Shown one piece after another: positions 7,552 through 17,175 of a stretch of 53,386 nucleotides of DNA. The notes under the pieces are model-generated. The model had not been told where the DNA came from. It ran no database searches and saw only the letters and a program-made list of their open reading frames with translations. Source of the stretch: Desulfuromonas sp. GTDB taxonomy: Bacteria > Desulfobacterota > Desulfuromonadia > Desulfuromonadales > Geopsychrobacteraceae. How positions within the stretch are numbered: position 1 is the first letter of the stretch; each line of letters begins with the position of its first letter. The translations under genes were made by a program, and so were the position numbers. The stretch lies in NCBI GenBank assembly GCA_002868865.1, contig PKUC01000085.1, positions 1 through 53,386 on the forward strand. The letters are read 5' to 3'.

Positions 7552-8733
7552 CTACAAGCCGATTTCGCGGGCCAGATCCTTCCAGGCCGGCAGACTGCGC
7601 TCGATCAGATCGTTATCCGTACAATACGCGATACGGAAATAGCCCGGGGTCCCGAAACCGGCGCCCGGAACCAGCAGAATTCGGTGTTTCTGCGCCAGAC
7701 GGACAAACTCGACATCATCTTTCAGGGGCGACTGCGGAAACAGATAAAAGCCGCCCCCCGGTTTCACCATTGAGAAACCGAGAGAGGTCAGGTTGTCATA
7801 AAGCAGGTCGCGCTTGTAACGATACTCGTCGATATCGACACTGCTGCGCTGTAAACCAGCCACAAGGCGCTGCATCAGCGCCGGTGCATTGACGAAACCG
7901 AGTACACGGTTGCAGAAAATCGCCCCCTGCATAAACAATTCGACATCGGGCATCTGCGGACTGGCGACCAGATAACCGATCCGTTCACCGGGCAGCGCCA
8001 AATCCTTGGAATGGGAGGTAACGATAACCGCATTGTCGATCGCATCAAAAACATGCGGGACAGGTTCTTCAAAACTGATCCGAGCGTAGGGTTCGTCGGC
8101 GATCACCGTAATCGGGCGACCGAACTGTTTCTCTTTGCTCTTCAGCAGGACATTGAGGGCCTCAAGGGTCTGCCGCGGGTAGATGACCCCGGTGGGGTTG
8201 TTCGGCGAATTGATGATCAGGGCCCGGGTGCTCTCAGTAATTGCGGCATCGATGGCGTTCAGGTCGGGCTGAAAATGCTCATCTGTGGCCACCGTCACCG
8301 CGACGCCCCCCTGATTGTCGATATAGAACTTATATTCGACAAAGAACGGGGCCAGAATCAGCACCTCATCGCCGGGATTCAGGAGAGTTTTCAACACCAC
8401 GTTCAGAGCAGCACCGGCCCCGCAGGTCATGACAACCAGCCCTGCTCCGACAGTGTGACGACACCCGTCGGACACCACCTCGGCAACAGCCGCGCGGGTT
8501 TCATCATAGCCCGCGTTGTTCATGTAACGATGCATCCCCGGAACCGGCTGTTCCGCCAATTGCCGCAGCGCGGACAAAAACTCCTGCGGCGGTTCCATGG
8601 TCGGATTTCCCAAGGAAAAATCGAAGACGTTCTCAGCACCATACTGCTGACGCAGTGCGGCCCCCTCTTCGAACATTTTACGAATCCAGGACGCACTCTC
8701 TATACACTCAGTGACTTTACGGGAAATCGACAT
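7552..8733 (-). CDS. Class I/II pyridoxal-phosphate aminotransferase
   Basis: 393 residues. The ATG at 8733 is preferred over 8742 because GAAGGA abuts the earlier ATG but lies 9 nt before this one. Fold-type I features: the NNPTGV substrate loop, DEPYARI (PLP-ring aspartate) and SHSKDLALPGERIGYL with the Schiff-base lysine. Members of this aspartate-aminotransferase-like group transfer amino groups between amino and keto acids; the substrate cannot be read from sequence. It is divergent from pheA across a 277-nt gap, which would suit an aromatic or general aminotransferase, but this is only context. Confidence 0.88.
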   Translation of the reverse strand: MSISRKVTECIESASWIRKMFEEGAALRQQYGAENVFDFSLGNPTMEPPQEFLSALRQLAEQPVPGMHRYMNNAGYDETRAAVAEVVSDGCRHTVGAGLVVMTCGAGAALNVVLKTLLNPGDEVLILAPFFVEYKFYIDNQGGVAVTVATDEHFQPDLNAIDAAITESTRALIINSPNNPTGVIYPRQTLEALNVLLKSKEKQFGRPITVIADEPYARISFEEPVPHVFDAIDNAVIVTSHSKDLALPGERIGYLVASPQMPDVELFMQGAIFCNRVLGFVNAPALMQRLVAGLQRSSVDIDEYRYKRDLLYDNLTSLGFSMVKPGGGFYLFPQSPLKDDVEFVRLAQKHRILLVPGAGFGTPGYFRIAYCTDNDLIERSLPAWKDLAREIGL

Positions 8734-9010
8734 CGGCACCATTCCTTCGATCCACAGACCGCGAAGCGGCCCGGCACATGAAACCTACGTTAAAAAGTGG
8801 GCAAGTTTACCCTCTGCAGGGCGCCGCGGTCAAGCCGCGGCACGATTGCCATCCCAACCAGCCAAAGCGTTCCCCACCGTCGTTTTCGATCCGCCGAAAC
8901 TCCGATCTATCGACATCGAAATTCTCTACTATGCTGCGGGGTGAAAATTGATTTTTGCACTGAGGTGGGTTACATTCGCTGATCTTCTTTCCGCACCAGG
9001 AGACGTTCCA

Positions 9011-10105
9011 ATGACAACAGACTTAAAGACCCTGCGTGACAAGATCGATGCGATCGACAATCAGATCCTCGACCTCCTCAATCAGCGGGCCGACGTGGTG
9101 CTCGATGTCGGCCACACCAAAGCCGGGCAACAGCGCGAATACTATGTTCCCAGCCGTGAGCAGGCCATCTACCAACGCCTGACCGCCGCGAACCCCGGGC
9201 CATTTCCCGACGGCGCGGTGCGCAAAGTCTTTCGTGAAATCATCTCGGCGTCCCTGTCGCTTGAACAGCCGATGATGGTAGCCTTCCTCGGCCCCCAGAC
9301 CACATTTACCCATGTCGCCGCAATGCAACAGTTTGGCCTGTCGGCACAACTGGTACCAATGAAGAGTATCCCCTCCGTCTTCGAAGAGGTGGAGCGCGGG
9401 AGGGCGCACTACGGGGTCGTGCCGGTGGAGAATTCCACTGAAGGGATCGTCAACCATACCCTGGACATGTTTATCAGTTCAGAGCTGCGCGTCATCGCTG
9501 AAGTACTGCTCGAAATTTCACACGATCTGTTGTCCCGCAGCGGCCAGATCGAGCGAATCACCAAGGTGGTTTCTCATCCACAGGCACTGGCGCAATGCCG
9601 ACGCTGGCTCGAAGAAAACCTGCCCGACATCCCTCTGGTCGATGTTGCCAGCACTGCAGCCGCCGCACAGATGGCAGCCGAAGACGAATCCGCCGCCGCT
9701 ATCGCCGGCCACGCGGCCGCTGAACAGTTCGGTATCCAGGTCGTCAAATCACGGATCGAAGACAACCCCAACAACTACACCCGCTTTCTGGTCATCGGCC
9801 GCAATATCCCGGACAAAAGCGGTCACGACAAAACCTCCCTGATGTTCAGCGTCAAGGATGAACCGGGAATTCTCTACCGAATGCTCGAGCCGTTCAGCAA
9901 ACGACAGATCAACCTCGCCAAGATCGAAAGCCGGCCGATGAAACAGAAGGCGTGGGAATATATCTTTTTCCTCGACCTCGAAGGGCACGTCACCGACCCG
10001 GCCATCGCCGAAGCAATCGAGGAGCTGCGCAGCTGCTGTCACTTCCTCAAGGTTCTGGGCTCCTACCCCCTGTCAAAGCAGAATTCAGCGGAAGACACGC
10101 CATGA
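9011..10105 (+). CDS. pheA: Bifunctional chorismate mutase / prephenate dehydratase
   Basis: 364 residues from the ATG at 9011, which has AGGAGA 7 nt upstream; the open frame extends back to 8948 without support. Chorismate mutase domain about residues 1-90 (LRDKIDAIDNQILDLLNQR), prephenate dehydratase domain about 95-275 (VAFLGPQTTFTH, VPVENSTEGIV) and a C-terminal ACT domain (GILYRMLEPF, ESRPMKQKAWEY) that in this family binds phenylalanine for feedback inhibition. It converts chorismate to phenylpyruvate in the cytosol. Its stop overlaps the tyrA start (ATGA). Confidence 0.95.
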   Translation: MTTDLKTLRDKIDAIDNQILDLLNQRADVVLDVGHTKAGQQREYYVPSREQAIYQRLTAANPGPFPDGAVRKVFREIISASLSLEQPMMVAFLGPQTTFTHVAAMQQFGLSAQLVPMKSIPSVFEEVERGRAHYGVVPVENSTEGIVNHTLDMFISSELRVIAEVLLEISHDLLSRSGQIERITKVVSHPQALAQCRRWLEENLPDIPLVDVASTAAAAQMAAEDESAAAIAGHAAAEQFGIQVVKSRIEDNPNNYTRFLVIGRNIPDKSGHDKTSLMFSVKDEPGILYRMLEPFSKRQINLAKIESRPMKQKAWEYIFFLDLEGHVTDPAIAEAIEELRSCCHFLKVLGSYPLSKQNSAEDTP

Positions 10106-10971
10106 GTAAAAACGTGCTGATCCCTAAACTGGCAATCATCGGCGTCGGTCTGATCGGGGGATCCCTCGCCCTCGCCCTGAAAGAAGCCGGTGCCGTCGGC
10201 GAAGTGGTCGGATGCGGTCGCGGCAAACCGAACCTCGAAAAAGCCCTCGAGCTCGGCATTATCGACCGCTACACCCGGGATCCTCTCGAGGCCGCGCAAG
10301 GAGCCGATGTTGTCTTTCTGGCCACGCCGGTCTGCACCTTCGCCGATGTCACCAGAAGCCTGCTCCCCGGGCTCAAGCCGGGGGCGATTATCACCGACGG
10401 CGGCAGCGTTAAGGAAGAGGTGGTCAAGGCCATTGAGCCGCTCCTGCCGGCAACGATCCACTTTGTCCCGGGGCATCCCATCGCCGGTACCGAGCAGAGC
10501 GGCGCCGAAGCGGCCTTTTCCACCCTCTACCGCGAAAAACGCTGCATCCTCACCCCGACCGAAAAGACCGACCCCGGCGCGCTGCAGCTGATCGACAAGA
10601 TGTGGGCTCTGGCCGGCAGCGACGTGGTGCACATGTCTCTGGAGAAGCACGACCGGGTGCTGGCGGCCATCAGTCACCTGCCGCACATGGTGGCCTACTC
10701 GCTGGTCAACGCCGTCGGATCTTACGATCATTACGAAGAGAATATTCTCGAATACTCCGCTGGCGGGTTCCGTGATTTCACCCGCATCGCCTCATCCGAT
10801 CCCACCATGTGGCGCGATATCGCCCTGACTAACCGGGCGGCGCTGATCGAGATGATGGAGCACTTTGAGACATCCTTAGCCGAACTGAAAGAAGACATCA
10901 GAAACGGCCAGGCCGACAAACTGTTCGCATTTTTTCTGCGCTCCAAGCAACTGCGCGACGCGATCCTGTGA
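10102..10971 (+). CDS. tyrA: Prephenate dehydrogenase
   Basis: 289 residues from the ATG at 10102, which overlaps the pheA stop by 4 nt, so the two arms of aromatic synthesis are translationally coupled. The N-terminal Rossmann motif GVGLIGGSLALAL, GGSVKEEVVKAI, the GHPIAGTEQSGAEAA catalytic segment and HDRVLAAISHLPHMVAY are TyrA signatures. It oxidises prephenate to 4-hydroxyphenylpyruvate with NAD(P)+. There is no C-terminal ACT domain, so tyrosine feedback, if any, must work differently. aroA follows after 50 nt. Confidence 0.94.
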   Translation: MSKNVLIPKLAIIGVGLIGGSLALALKEAGAVGEVVGCGRGKPNLEKALELGIIDRYTRDPLEAAQGADVVFLATPVCTFADVTRSLLPGLKPGAIITDGGSVKEEVVKAIEPLLPATIHFVPGHPIAGTEQSGAEAAFSTLYREKRCILTPTEKTDPGALQLIDKMWALAGSDVVHMSLEKHDRVLAAISHLPHMVAYSLVNAVGSYDHYEENILEYSAGGFRDFTRIASSDPTMWRDIALTNRAALIEMMEHFETSLAELKEDIRNGQADKLFAFFLRSKQLRDAIL

Positions 10972-11021
10972 CGGCACCCTTATCACCTGATCCACCAGCC
11001 AAGAATCGAGCGTAAAACGCC

Positions 11022-12329
11022 ATGACCGACACACGAACCATTACACCATCGACCCACCTGCGCGGTGAAATCACCGTTCCCGGCGACAAGTCGATCTCAC
11101 ACCGTGCCATCATGTTTGCCTCTCTGGCCCGCGGAAAGAGTCGCATCCGCGGACTGCTGCGGGGTGAAGACTGCCTCTCAACACTGGCCGCATTCCAACA
11201 GATGGGGGTCCGCGTCGAAGAATTCGACAACGGCGATCTGATGATTACCGGACAGGGTCTCAACGGTCTGCAGGAACCGACAGATGTGCTCGACTGCGGC
11301 AATTCGGGAACCACCATGCGCCTGATGAGCGGAATCCTCGCCGGACAGCCGTTCTTTTCGGTGCTCAGCGGCGACCAGTATCTGCGCCGTCGGCCGATGG
11401 GCCGTGTCATCGAACCGCTGTCGCAGATGGGAGCCAAGATCAGCGGGCGCGACACCCACCGCAAAGCCCCCTTTGCAATCAGCGGCGGACACCTGCAACC
11501 CGCGACGTATCACTCCCCGGTGGCCAGCGCGCAGGTCAAATCAGCGATCCTGCTGGCCGGTATGCAGGTCGATGGCGTCACCACCGTCTACGAACCCCAC
11601 CTGTCCAGAGACCACAGCGAACGGATGCTGCGCTATTTTGGCGCTCAGGTCGAATCGTTTTCCGGCGGCGCCGCGATCCATGGCCGCGTGGAACTGACCG
11701 CGCAGGACGTCGATATCCCCGGCGACATCTCTTCTGCTGCCTTCTTTCTTGTTGCTGGACTGATTGTCCCCGACTCGGAACTGCTGTTAAAAAACGTCGG
11801 GATCAACCCGACCCGCAGCGGTATCCTCGACATCCTTACCGCCATGGGCGGTGATATTCAACAACTCAATACGCGTGAGGTTTCCGGCGAACCTGTCGCC
11901 GACCTGCTGGTGCGCAGCAGCACCCTCAAGGGGATCGACATCGGCGGCGAACTGGTCCCCAGAGCCATCGATGAATTTCCGGTGATCAGCATTGCCGCCG
12001 CCTACGCCACGGGGATAACGACCATCAGCGACGCCGGCGAACTGCGGGTCAAGGAGACCGATCGTATCGCCGCCATGTGTGACGCCCTGCAGGCCCTCGG
12101 AGCACAGGTCACACCGCTGGATGACGGGATGAAAATCGTCGGTGGAACGCCGCTGAACGGCGCAACCATCAATTCCTGCGGTGATCATCGCATCGCCATG
12201 AGCATCGCCATCGCCGCCCTGGGCGCCAGCGGCGACACCACTATCGTCGATACCTCCTGCACCGAAACCTCATTCCCCGGGTTCTGGCCACTGCTGAACC
12301 GGATCACCACAAAAACGGAATCGTCGTGA
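11022..12329 (+). CDS. aroA: 3-Phosphoshikimate 1-carboxyvinyltransferase (EPSP synthase)
   Basis: 435 residues, full length. Both family signatures are present: LDCGNSGTTMRLMSGIL near residue 90 and the LRVKETDRIAAM / GDHRIAMS segments in the C-terminal half. GDKSISHRAIMFASLA near the N-terminus supplies substrate contacts. It joins shikimate-3-phosphate and PEP to make EPSP, the penultimate step to chorismate, feeding pheA and tyrA just upstream. The stop overlaps the cmk GTG start (GTGA). Confidence 0.96.
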   Translation: MTDTRTITPSTHLRGEITVPGDKSISHRAIMFASLARGKSRIRGLLRGEDCLSTLAAFQQMGVRVEEFDNGDLMITGQGLNGLQEPTDVLDCGNSGTTMRLMSGILAGQPFFSVLSGDQYLRRRPMGRVIEPLSQMGAKISGRDTHRKAPFAISGGHLQPATYHSPVASAQVKSAILLAGMQVDGVTTVYEPHLSRDHSERMLRYFGAQVESFSGGAAIHGRVELTAQDVDIPGDISSAAFFLVAGLIVPDSELLLKNVGINPTRSGILDILTAMGGDIQQLNTREVSGEPVADLLVRSSTLKGIDIGGELVPRAIDEFPVISIAAAYATGITTISDAGELRVKETDRIAAMCDALQALGAQVTPLDDGMKIVGGTPLNGATINSCGDHRIAMSIAIAALGASGDTTIVDTSCTETSFPGFWPLLNRITTKTESS

Positions 12330-13012
12330 AAAAACTGATTATCGCAATCGACGGCCCTTCGGGAGCCGGCAAAAGCACCCTGAGCAAAGCCCTGGCCGAC
12401 AGCCTACACTATACCAATATCGACACCGGAGCCATGTTCCGGGCCGTCGCACTGCAGACCATGCGGCAGAGCATCGACCTGAACGATGAACAGCAGATCG
12501 AGGCCATGTGCCGCTCCATCGATATCCGTTTCGATCGCTCGGGCACAGAGGAACGAATCCTGCTCAATGGAGAGGATGTCTCCGCCGCAATCCGTACCCC
12601 TGACGTCAGCCTGCTGACTGCGCAGGTCGCGGCGCTGCCTGTCGTCCGCAAGACGCTGCTCAACCTGCAGCGCCAGATGGGTGAAAACGGCGGGGTTGTA
12701 CTCGAAGGGCGCGATATCGGCTCGGTGGTCTTTCCCGATGCGGAAGTTAAGTTTTTCCTCTCCGCAACAGCGCAGCAGCGCGGTAAAAGACGTTATCTAG
12801 AACTGAAAGCCAAGGGGATCGAAGTCGATCTTGACCAGACCATCGCTGAGGTTGAAGCGCGGGATCTGGCCGACAGCTCACGACAGCACGCCCCCCTGCT
12901 GCGTGCCGCCGACGCCATCGATATCGACTCCACCTCGATGAGTATTTCCGAGGTTTTAAGCAAGATGCTGGGCATTATCAACCGCCGGATGATCCCCGGT
13001 ACGGAGCGGTAA
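12326..13012 (+). CDS. cmk: Cytidylate kinase
   Basis: 228 residues, GTG start overlapping the aroA stop by 4 nt. P-loop IDGPSGAGKST at residues 8-18, NIDTGAMFRAVAL and LEGRDIGSVVFPDAEVKFFLSA are CMP-kinase signatures. It phosphorylates CMP and dCMP for recycling and lipid/nucleic acid synthesis. The position between aroA and ispH/rpsA is common: cmk-rpsA linkage is widespread in bacteria. Confidence 0.95.
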   Translation: MKKLIIAIDGPSGAGKSTLSKALADSLHYTNIDTGAMFRAVALQTMRQSIDLNDEQQIEAMCRSIDIRFDRSGTEERILLNGEDVSAAIRTPDVSLLTAQVAALPVVRKTLLNLQRQMGENGGVVLEGRDIGSVVFPDAEVKFFLSATAQQRGKRRYLELKAKGIEVDLDQTIAEVEARDLADSSRQHAPLLRAADAIDIDSTSMSISEVLSKMLGIINRRMIPGTER

Positions 13013-13858
13013 ATGGAGATCATTCTCGCCAAGAGCGCCGGTTTCTGCTTCGGGGTCAAACGGGCGACCCAGATGGCCTTTACCGCCGCGGGAGAGCACG
13101 ACCAGATCACATCATTGGGACCACTGATCCATTCCCCTCAGATGGTCCAGAAGCTAGCCGCCGAAGGGATCCGTGTCTGTCATCAGGTAGAAGAAATCCC
13201 CAGCGGAGCCATATTAATCCGTTCTCACGGCGTCACCGCCCAGGAACTGGACAGTATTCATTCCAGTGGCCTGCAGATCGTCGACGCAACCTGTCCCTTC
13301 GTCAAAAAAGCGCAAGAATTTGCCGCGCAACTCAGTGACGATGGCTACCTGCTGGTTCTGGTCGGTGAGGCTGATCATCCCGAAGTTCAGGGAATCGTCT
13401 CCTACGCACAGGGCGATGTTCGCATCGTCGCCTCACCACAGGAGGCAGCCCAGCTGGCAAAGTGCGGGAAAATCGGTGTCGTCGCCCAGACCACACAGTC
13501 GTTCGAAAACTTCTCGCAGATCGTCTCCATCTGCCTGACAAAAGCCAAAGAGGTGCGGATCTTCAACACCATCTGCGATGCGACTTCGGTCCGTCAGGAA
13601 GAAGCCCGCGACATTGCGGCGCAGGTCGATCTGATGCTGGTGATCGGCGGCTACAACAGCGCCAACACATCTCGACTGGCGACCCTGTGTCGCGAGCAGC
13701 AGGCCGACACCCATCATGTGGAAACCAGCGATCAGCTCAATCCCGACTGGTTCGTCGGCAAGGAAAAAGTTGGCATCACCGCCGGCGCATCGACCCCCCG
13801 CTGGATCATCGATAACGTCATCGAAAAGGTCAAAACCTACGACCAGACCTGCCGCTGA
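13013..13858 (+). CDS. ispH: 4-Hydroxy-3-methylbut-2-enyl diphosphate reductase
   Basis: 281 residues. The ATG follows the cmk stop directly. The three Fe-S cysteines are in AGFCFGVKRA, DATCPFVKKA and NTICDATSVRQ; the TQ-loop (VAQTTQSFENF) and GGYNSANTSRL are conserved. It is the last step of the MEP pathway, reducing HMBPP to IPP and DMAPP with an oxygen-sensitive cluster. The cmk-ispH-rpsA arrangement is typical of Gram-negative anaerobes. Confidence 0.96.
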   Translation: MEIILAKSAGFCFGVKRATQMAFTAAGEHDQITSLGPLIHSPQMVQKLAAEGIRVCHQVEEIPSGAILIRSHGVTAQELDSIHSSGLQIVDATCPFVKKAQEFAAQLSDDGYLLVLVGEADHPEVQGIVSYAQGDVRIVASPQEAAQLAKCGKIGVVAQTTQSFENFSQIVSICLTKAKEVRIFNTICDATSVRQEEARDIAAQVDLMLVIGGYNSANTSRLATLCREQQADTHHVETSDQLNPDWFVGKEKVGITAGASTPRWIIDNVIEKVKTYDQTCR

Positions 13859-13917
13859 TTCCGTGGTAAAAACCGCACAACCTGCCGTGTGATAACCGAT
13901 TAACTCCCCGAAAAATA

Positions 13918-13947
13918 TTGGTTTGTTTTTTTATCTACCTGTGATAC
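13918..13947 (+). promoter_or_regulatory. Possible promoter for rpsA
   Basis: TTGGTT at 13918-13923 and TGATAC at 13942-13947 are 18 nt apart, 67 nt before the rpsA start. The -10 matches the consensus at four of six positions. Upstream readthrough from ispH is equally possible because no terminator intervenes. Confidence 0.35.
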
Positions 13948-14014
13948 GTTGCGCGTCTCGAAAGAGTCCGCCGCCGCAAGGCGTCGGGAAATTCGCAAGG
14001 GGGTAAAATCTCCA

Positions 14015-15733
14015 ATGGTAGAGGACAAAGAGTTGGTAAACGAAAACGAAGAAACAATGGGCGAAGTCGAAGATTTCGAAGCGCTGCTCAGTGAGTATGA
14101 GCAGGGTGGATTCGGCCTCAAACGCAACGACGTCGTAGAAGGAACAATTGTTCAGGTCAACCCTGATTCGGTTGTTGTCGACGTCGGCTACAAATCGGAA
14201 GGTGTCATTCCGCTGCGTGAATTTGCCGATGAAAACGGTGAAATCAATGTCAACGTCGGTGATGTCTACGATGTTCTGTTCGGTGGCGGCGAAAGCGACA
14301 GCGGCATGATCATGCTCTCCAAAGAGAAAGCGGATCGCCAGAAAGTCTGGAACAGCCTCGAGGAAGATGCCGTCGTTGAAGGTAAGATCATCAGCCGGAT
14401 CAAAGGTGGCTTGTCGGTCGACATCGGTGTCACCGCATTCCTGCCCGGCTCACAGGTTGATCTGCGTCCGGTCCGCAATCTGGACAAGGTCATCGGTGAA
14501 ACCTATCAATTCAAAATCATCAAGCTGAACAAGCGCCGTGGCAACATCGTTCTGTCCCGTCGTGTTCTGCTTGAAAGCGAGCGTGAGTCACAGCGTTCCG
14601 ATACTCTTGAAACACTGGCCGAAGAGCAGGTGGTCGAGGGAATCGTCAAGAACCTCACCGATTACGGTGCGTTCATCGACCTCGGTGGTATCGACGGTCT
14701 GCTGCACATCACCGACATGTCATGGGGCCGGGTCAAGCACCCCTCCGACATTCTCGCCGTCGGCGACAAGATCAATGTCAAGGTTCTCAAGTTCGATCGC
14801 GAAAAAGAGCGCGTGTCCCTGGGGCTCAAGCAGATCGCTCCCGATCCGTGGCTCAACGTTCAGGATAAATACCCCGTCGAATCCAAGGTGACCGGCAAGG
14901 TCGTCAGCCTCACCGATTACGGCGCATTTATTGAGCTGGAAGAAGGCGTCGAAGGCCTGATCCACGTTTCCGAAATGAGCTGGACCAAGCGGGTCAAGCA
15001 CCCCAACAAGGTTCTCTCCATCGGTGACGAGGTCGAGTCTGTCGTTCTGGCACTCGATTCCGACAACCGTCGCATCTCCCTCGGCCTCAAGCAGGTTGAG
15101 CCGAACCCGTGGGATGTCATCGGCGAGAAGTTCCCGATCGGCACCATCATCGAAGGCCAGGTCAAGAACATCACCGATTTCGGTATCTTTGTCGGTGTTG
15201 ACGAAGGGATCGACGGTCTGGTTCACATCTCCGACCTGTCCTGGACCAAGCGGATCAAGCATCCGTCCGAGATCTACAAAAAAGGCGATGTCGTTAAAGC
15301 TGTCGTTCTGAACATTGACCGTGAAAACGAGCGTTTCTCCCTCGGTCTCAAGCAGCTCAACTCCGATCCCTGGGAAACGGTTCCGGTGCGCTACGCTCCG
15401 AGCACCATTGTCAAAGGCCAGGTCACTTCGGTCACCGACTTCGGTGTGTTCCTCGAGCTGGAAGAAGGGATCGAAGGCCTGATCCACGTCTCCGAGCTGA
15501 GCAAGGAGAAAGTCGAAAGCCCGAAAGATTTTGCCGCAGTCGGACAGGAACTTGAAGCGGCCGTTCTTCAGGTCGACACCGCTGATCGCAAGATCGCCCT
15601 GTCGATCAAGAACATCGACGTACAGAAAGAAAAAGCCGAAGTCAACGAGTTCATGGGTGCGCAGAAAAACGCAACATCCAACCTCGGTGCCCTGCTTCAG
15701 GGTGCAATGGACCGTTCTCAAGACGACGAATAG
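14015..15733 (+). CDS. rpsA: 30S ribosomal protein S1
   Basis: 572 residues from the ATG at 14015 (AAGGGGG upstream); the longer frame to 13949 adds a basic, non-conserved leader. An acidic N-terminus (about 30 residues) leads into six S1 OB-fold repeats; the last four carry the clear motifs DYGAFIDLGGIDGLLHITDM, DYGAFIELEEGVEGLIHVSE, DFGIFVGVDEGIDGLVHISD and DFGVFLELEEGIEGLIHVSE. S1 recruits mRNAs to the 30S subunit. Length and repeat number match the Proteobacterial type. A strong terminator follows. Confidence 0.97.
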   Translation: MVEDKELVNENEETMGEVEDFEALLSEYEQGGFGLKRNDVVEGTIVQVNPDSVVVDVGYKSEGVIPLREFADENGEINVNVGDVYDVLFGGGESDSGMIMLSKEKADRQKVWNSLEEDAVVEGKIISRIKGGLSVDIGVTAFLPGSQVDLRPVRNLDKVIGETYQFKIIKLNKRRGNIVLSRRVLLESERESQRSDTLETLAEEQVVEGIVKNLTDYGAFIDLGGIDGLLHITDMSWGRVKHPSDILAVGDKINVKVLKFDREKERVSLGLKQIAPDPWLNVQDKYPVESKVTGKVVSLTDYGAFIELEEGVEGLIHVSEMSWTKRVKHPNKVLSIGDEVESVVLALDSDNRRISLGLKQVEPNPWDVIGEKFPIGTIIEGQVKNITDFGIFVGVDEGIDGLVHISDLSWTKRIKHPSEIYKKGDVVKAVVLNIDRENERFSLGLKQLNSDPWETVPVRYAPSTIVKGQVTSVTDFGVFLELEEGIEGLIHVSELSKEKVESPKDFAAVGQELEAAVLQVDTADRKIALSIKNIDVQKEKAEVNEFMGAQKNATSNLGALLQGAMDRSQDDE

Positions 15734-15754
15734 AAACCCACATCGGGTTCAAAG

Positions 15755-15790
15755 GTGGGACCTCGGTTTTCCGGGGTCCCACTTTTTTTT
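15755..15790 (+). terminator. Intrinsic terminator after rpsA
   Basis: Stem GTGGGACCTCGG (15755-15766) / CCGGGGTCCCAC (15771-15782), TTTT loop and an eight-T tail. Confidence 0.92.
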
Positions 15791-15811
15791 CAACACCAGG
15801 GATCGTGTTCA

Positions 15812-16699
15812 ATGAAAAAACGCCCGTTCCTGATGGCATCTGCGACCATCGGGGCCATATTCCTGTTTTTTCTACTGCTGATTCTGGCCAGCAACTCCTG
15901 GCAGGGATCCGCCGGACTGGTCTCAGTCGGCGACAAGGTCGGTGTCCTCGAGGTCATCGGCCCCATCGAAGAGTCAAAACATCTCATCGATCAGATCCAC
16001 GCATTCCGTGACAACGATGCGGTCAAGGCAGTTGTTCTCAGGGTCGATTCCCCGGGCGGCGGCGTCGGCCCTTCTCAGGAAATCTACACTGAGATCAAAC
16101 GACTGACAGCAATCAAACCGGTTGTTGTTTCGATGGGATCGGTTGCAGCATCCGGCGGATACTACATTGCAGCACCGGCGCAGCGCATCTTTGCCAATCC
16201 GGGAACCATTACCGGCAGCATCGGTGTCATCATGTCGTTCGCCAACTATCAGGAACTGATGGACAAGGTAGGGGTGAAAAGTCTGGTGATCAAGAGTGGT
16301 CCATTCAAGGACACCGGTTCCGCTACCCGGCCATTCACCGACGAAGAGAATCGCCTGATGCAGCTATTAATCGACGATGTACACGCCCAGTTTGTCGAAG
16401 CCGTCAGCGAAGGCCGCAACCTGACATCCGAGGTCGCGGCCAAACTTGCCGACGGACGGATCTACACCGGGCGGCAGGCCCAGAATCTCGGTCTGGTCGA
16501 CGAGCAGGGCAACCTGCAGGATGCCATTGACTACGCCGCAGCGCAGGTGGGGCTGGAAAAAGATCCCGACCTCCTCTATCCGCGCCCCGAAGAGAAAAGC
16601 CTGCTCGATCGTGTTCTGGAATCCTCGCTCGGTTCTCTGGCCACCGAGATCAAGACATATCACAATCCTGGTCTCAGCTACCTCTGGCCGGGATTTTGA
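15812..16699 (+). CDS. sppA: Signal peptide peptidase SppA, 36-kDa type
   Basis: 295 residues from the ATG at 15812. The longer frame runs through the rpsA terminator and is unlikely. One N-terminal membrane helix (about residues 8-28) anchors a periplasm-facing S49 protease domain. The nucleophile Ser is in GSVAASGGYYIA and the general-base Lys in KSGPFKDTGS, the SppA dyad of the short single-domain form. It degrades cleaved signal peptides in the inner membrane. The start lies 22 nt after the terminator, so it has either its own promoter or partial readthrough. Confidence 0.92.
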   Translation: MKKRPFLMASATIGAIFLFFLLLILASNSWQGSAGLVSVGDKVGVLEVIGPIEESKHLIDQIHAFRDNDAVKAVVLRVDSPGGGVGPSQEIYTEIKRLTAIKPVVVSMGSVAASGGYYIAAPAQRIFANPGTITGSIGVIMSFANYQELMDKVGVKSLVIKSGPFKDTGSATRPFTDEENRLMQLLIDDVHAQFVEAVSEGRNLTSEVAAKLADGRIYTGRQAQNLGLVDEQGNLQDAIDYAAAQVGLEKDPDLLYPRPEEKSLLDRVLESSLGSLATEIKTYHNPGLSYLWPGF

Positions 16700-16765
16700 A
16701 CGACGTACAAAGACTCATTTGACAGTGAAACATTGGAATCAGACAGCACTGGAGGACCATAAACC

Positions 16766-17044
16766 ATGACCAAAAGCGAACTGATAGAACGTCTCTCAGA
16801 CGAACATGGTCTGCTCAACAAAAAAGATGCAGAATCGATTATAAACCTGATTTTTGACGGCATCGGCGATGCGCTGGCCACCGGAAATCGGGTCGAAATT
16901 CGTGGTTTCGGCTCATTTACTATCCGTGAGCGCGATGCCCGTGAAGCCCGAAACCCCAAAAGCGGTGAACTGGTCAGCATTCCTTCACGCAAGACGCCCT
17001 TCTTCAAAACCGGCAAGGAGCTGCGTGAGCGCGTCGACGGTTAG
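16766..17044 (+). CDS. ihfB: Integration host factor beta subunit / HU-family DNA-binding protein
   Basis: 92 residues, the HU/IHF length. GRGF-type arm region (EIRGFGSFTIRERDAREARNP) with the intercalating proline, then KTPFFKTGKELRERV. The order rpsA-(sppA)-ihfB matches the enterobacterial rpsA-ihfB linkage and supports the beta assignment. It bends DNA and helps sigma-54 promoters, recombination and nucleoid structure. GGAGG is 9 nt before the ATG. A terminator follows at 17067. Confidence 0.92.
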   Translation: MTKSELIERLSDEHGLLNKKDAESIINLIFDGIGDALATGNRVEIRGFGSFTIRERDAREARNPKSGELVSIPSRKTPFFKTGKELRERVDG

Positions 17045-17066
17045 ATTTAACGAACACTCTCAGGCA

Positions 17067-17109
17067 ACAGAAGGCCCGGCGATCTCGATGAGATCCCGGG
17101 CCTTCTGTC
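17067..17109 (+). terminator. Terminator after ihfB
   Basis: AGAAGGCCCGG and CCGGGCCTTCT form an 11-bp stem with an internal GATCTC/GAGATC extension, followed by GTCTATCTTC. The tail is U-poor, so termination may be incomplete. Confidence 0.7.
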
Positions 17110-17175
17110 TATCTTCACTCACGTATAACCGTTTTGAACGGCTCGATCAGTAAGGTTGCGCTTTTCGGGACATTT

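Noticed and set aside
8820-8847. CCGCGG...CCGCGG repeat in the pheA-aminotransferase gap
   Set aside because: Two short CCGCGG motifs five bases apart in GC-rich sequence; no promoter geometry or conserved spacing to support an operator.
14720-15721. 333-residue minus-strand open frame
   Set aside because: It is a shadow of rpsA: the antisense of regular S1 repeats gives a long frame with repetitive acidic composition and no ribosome site.
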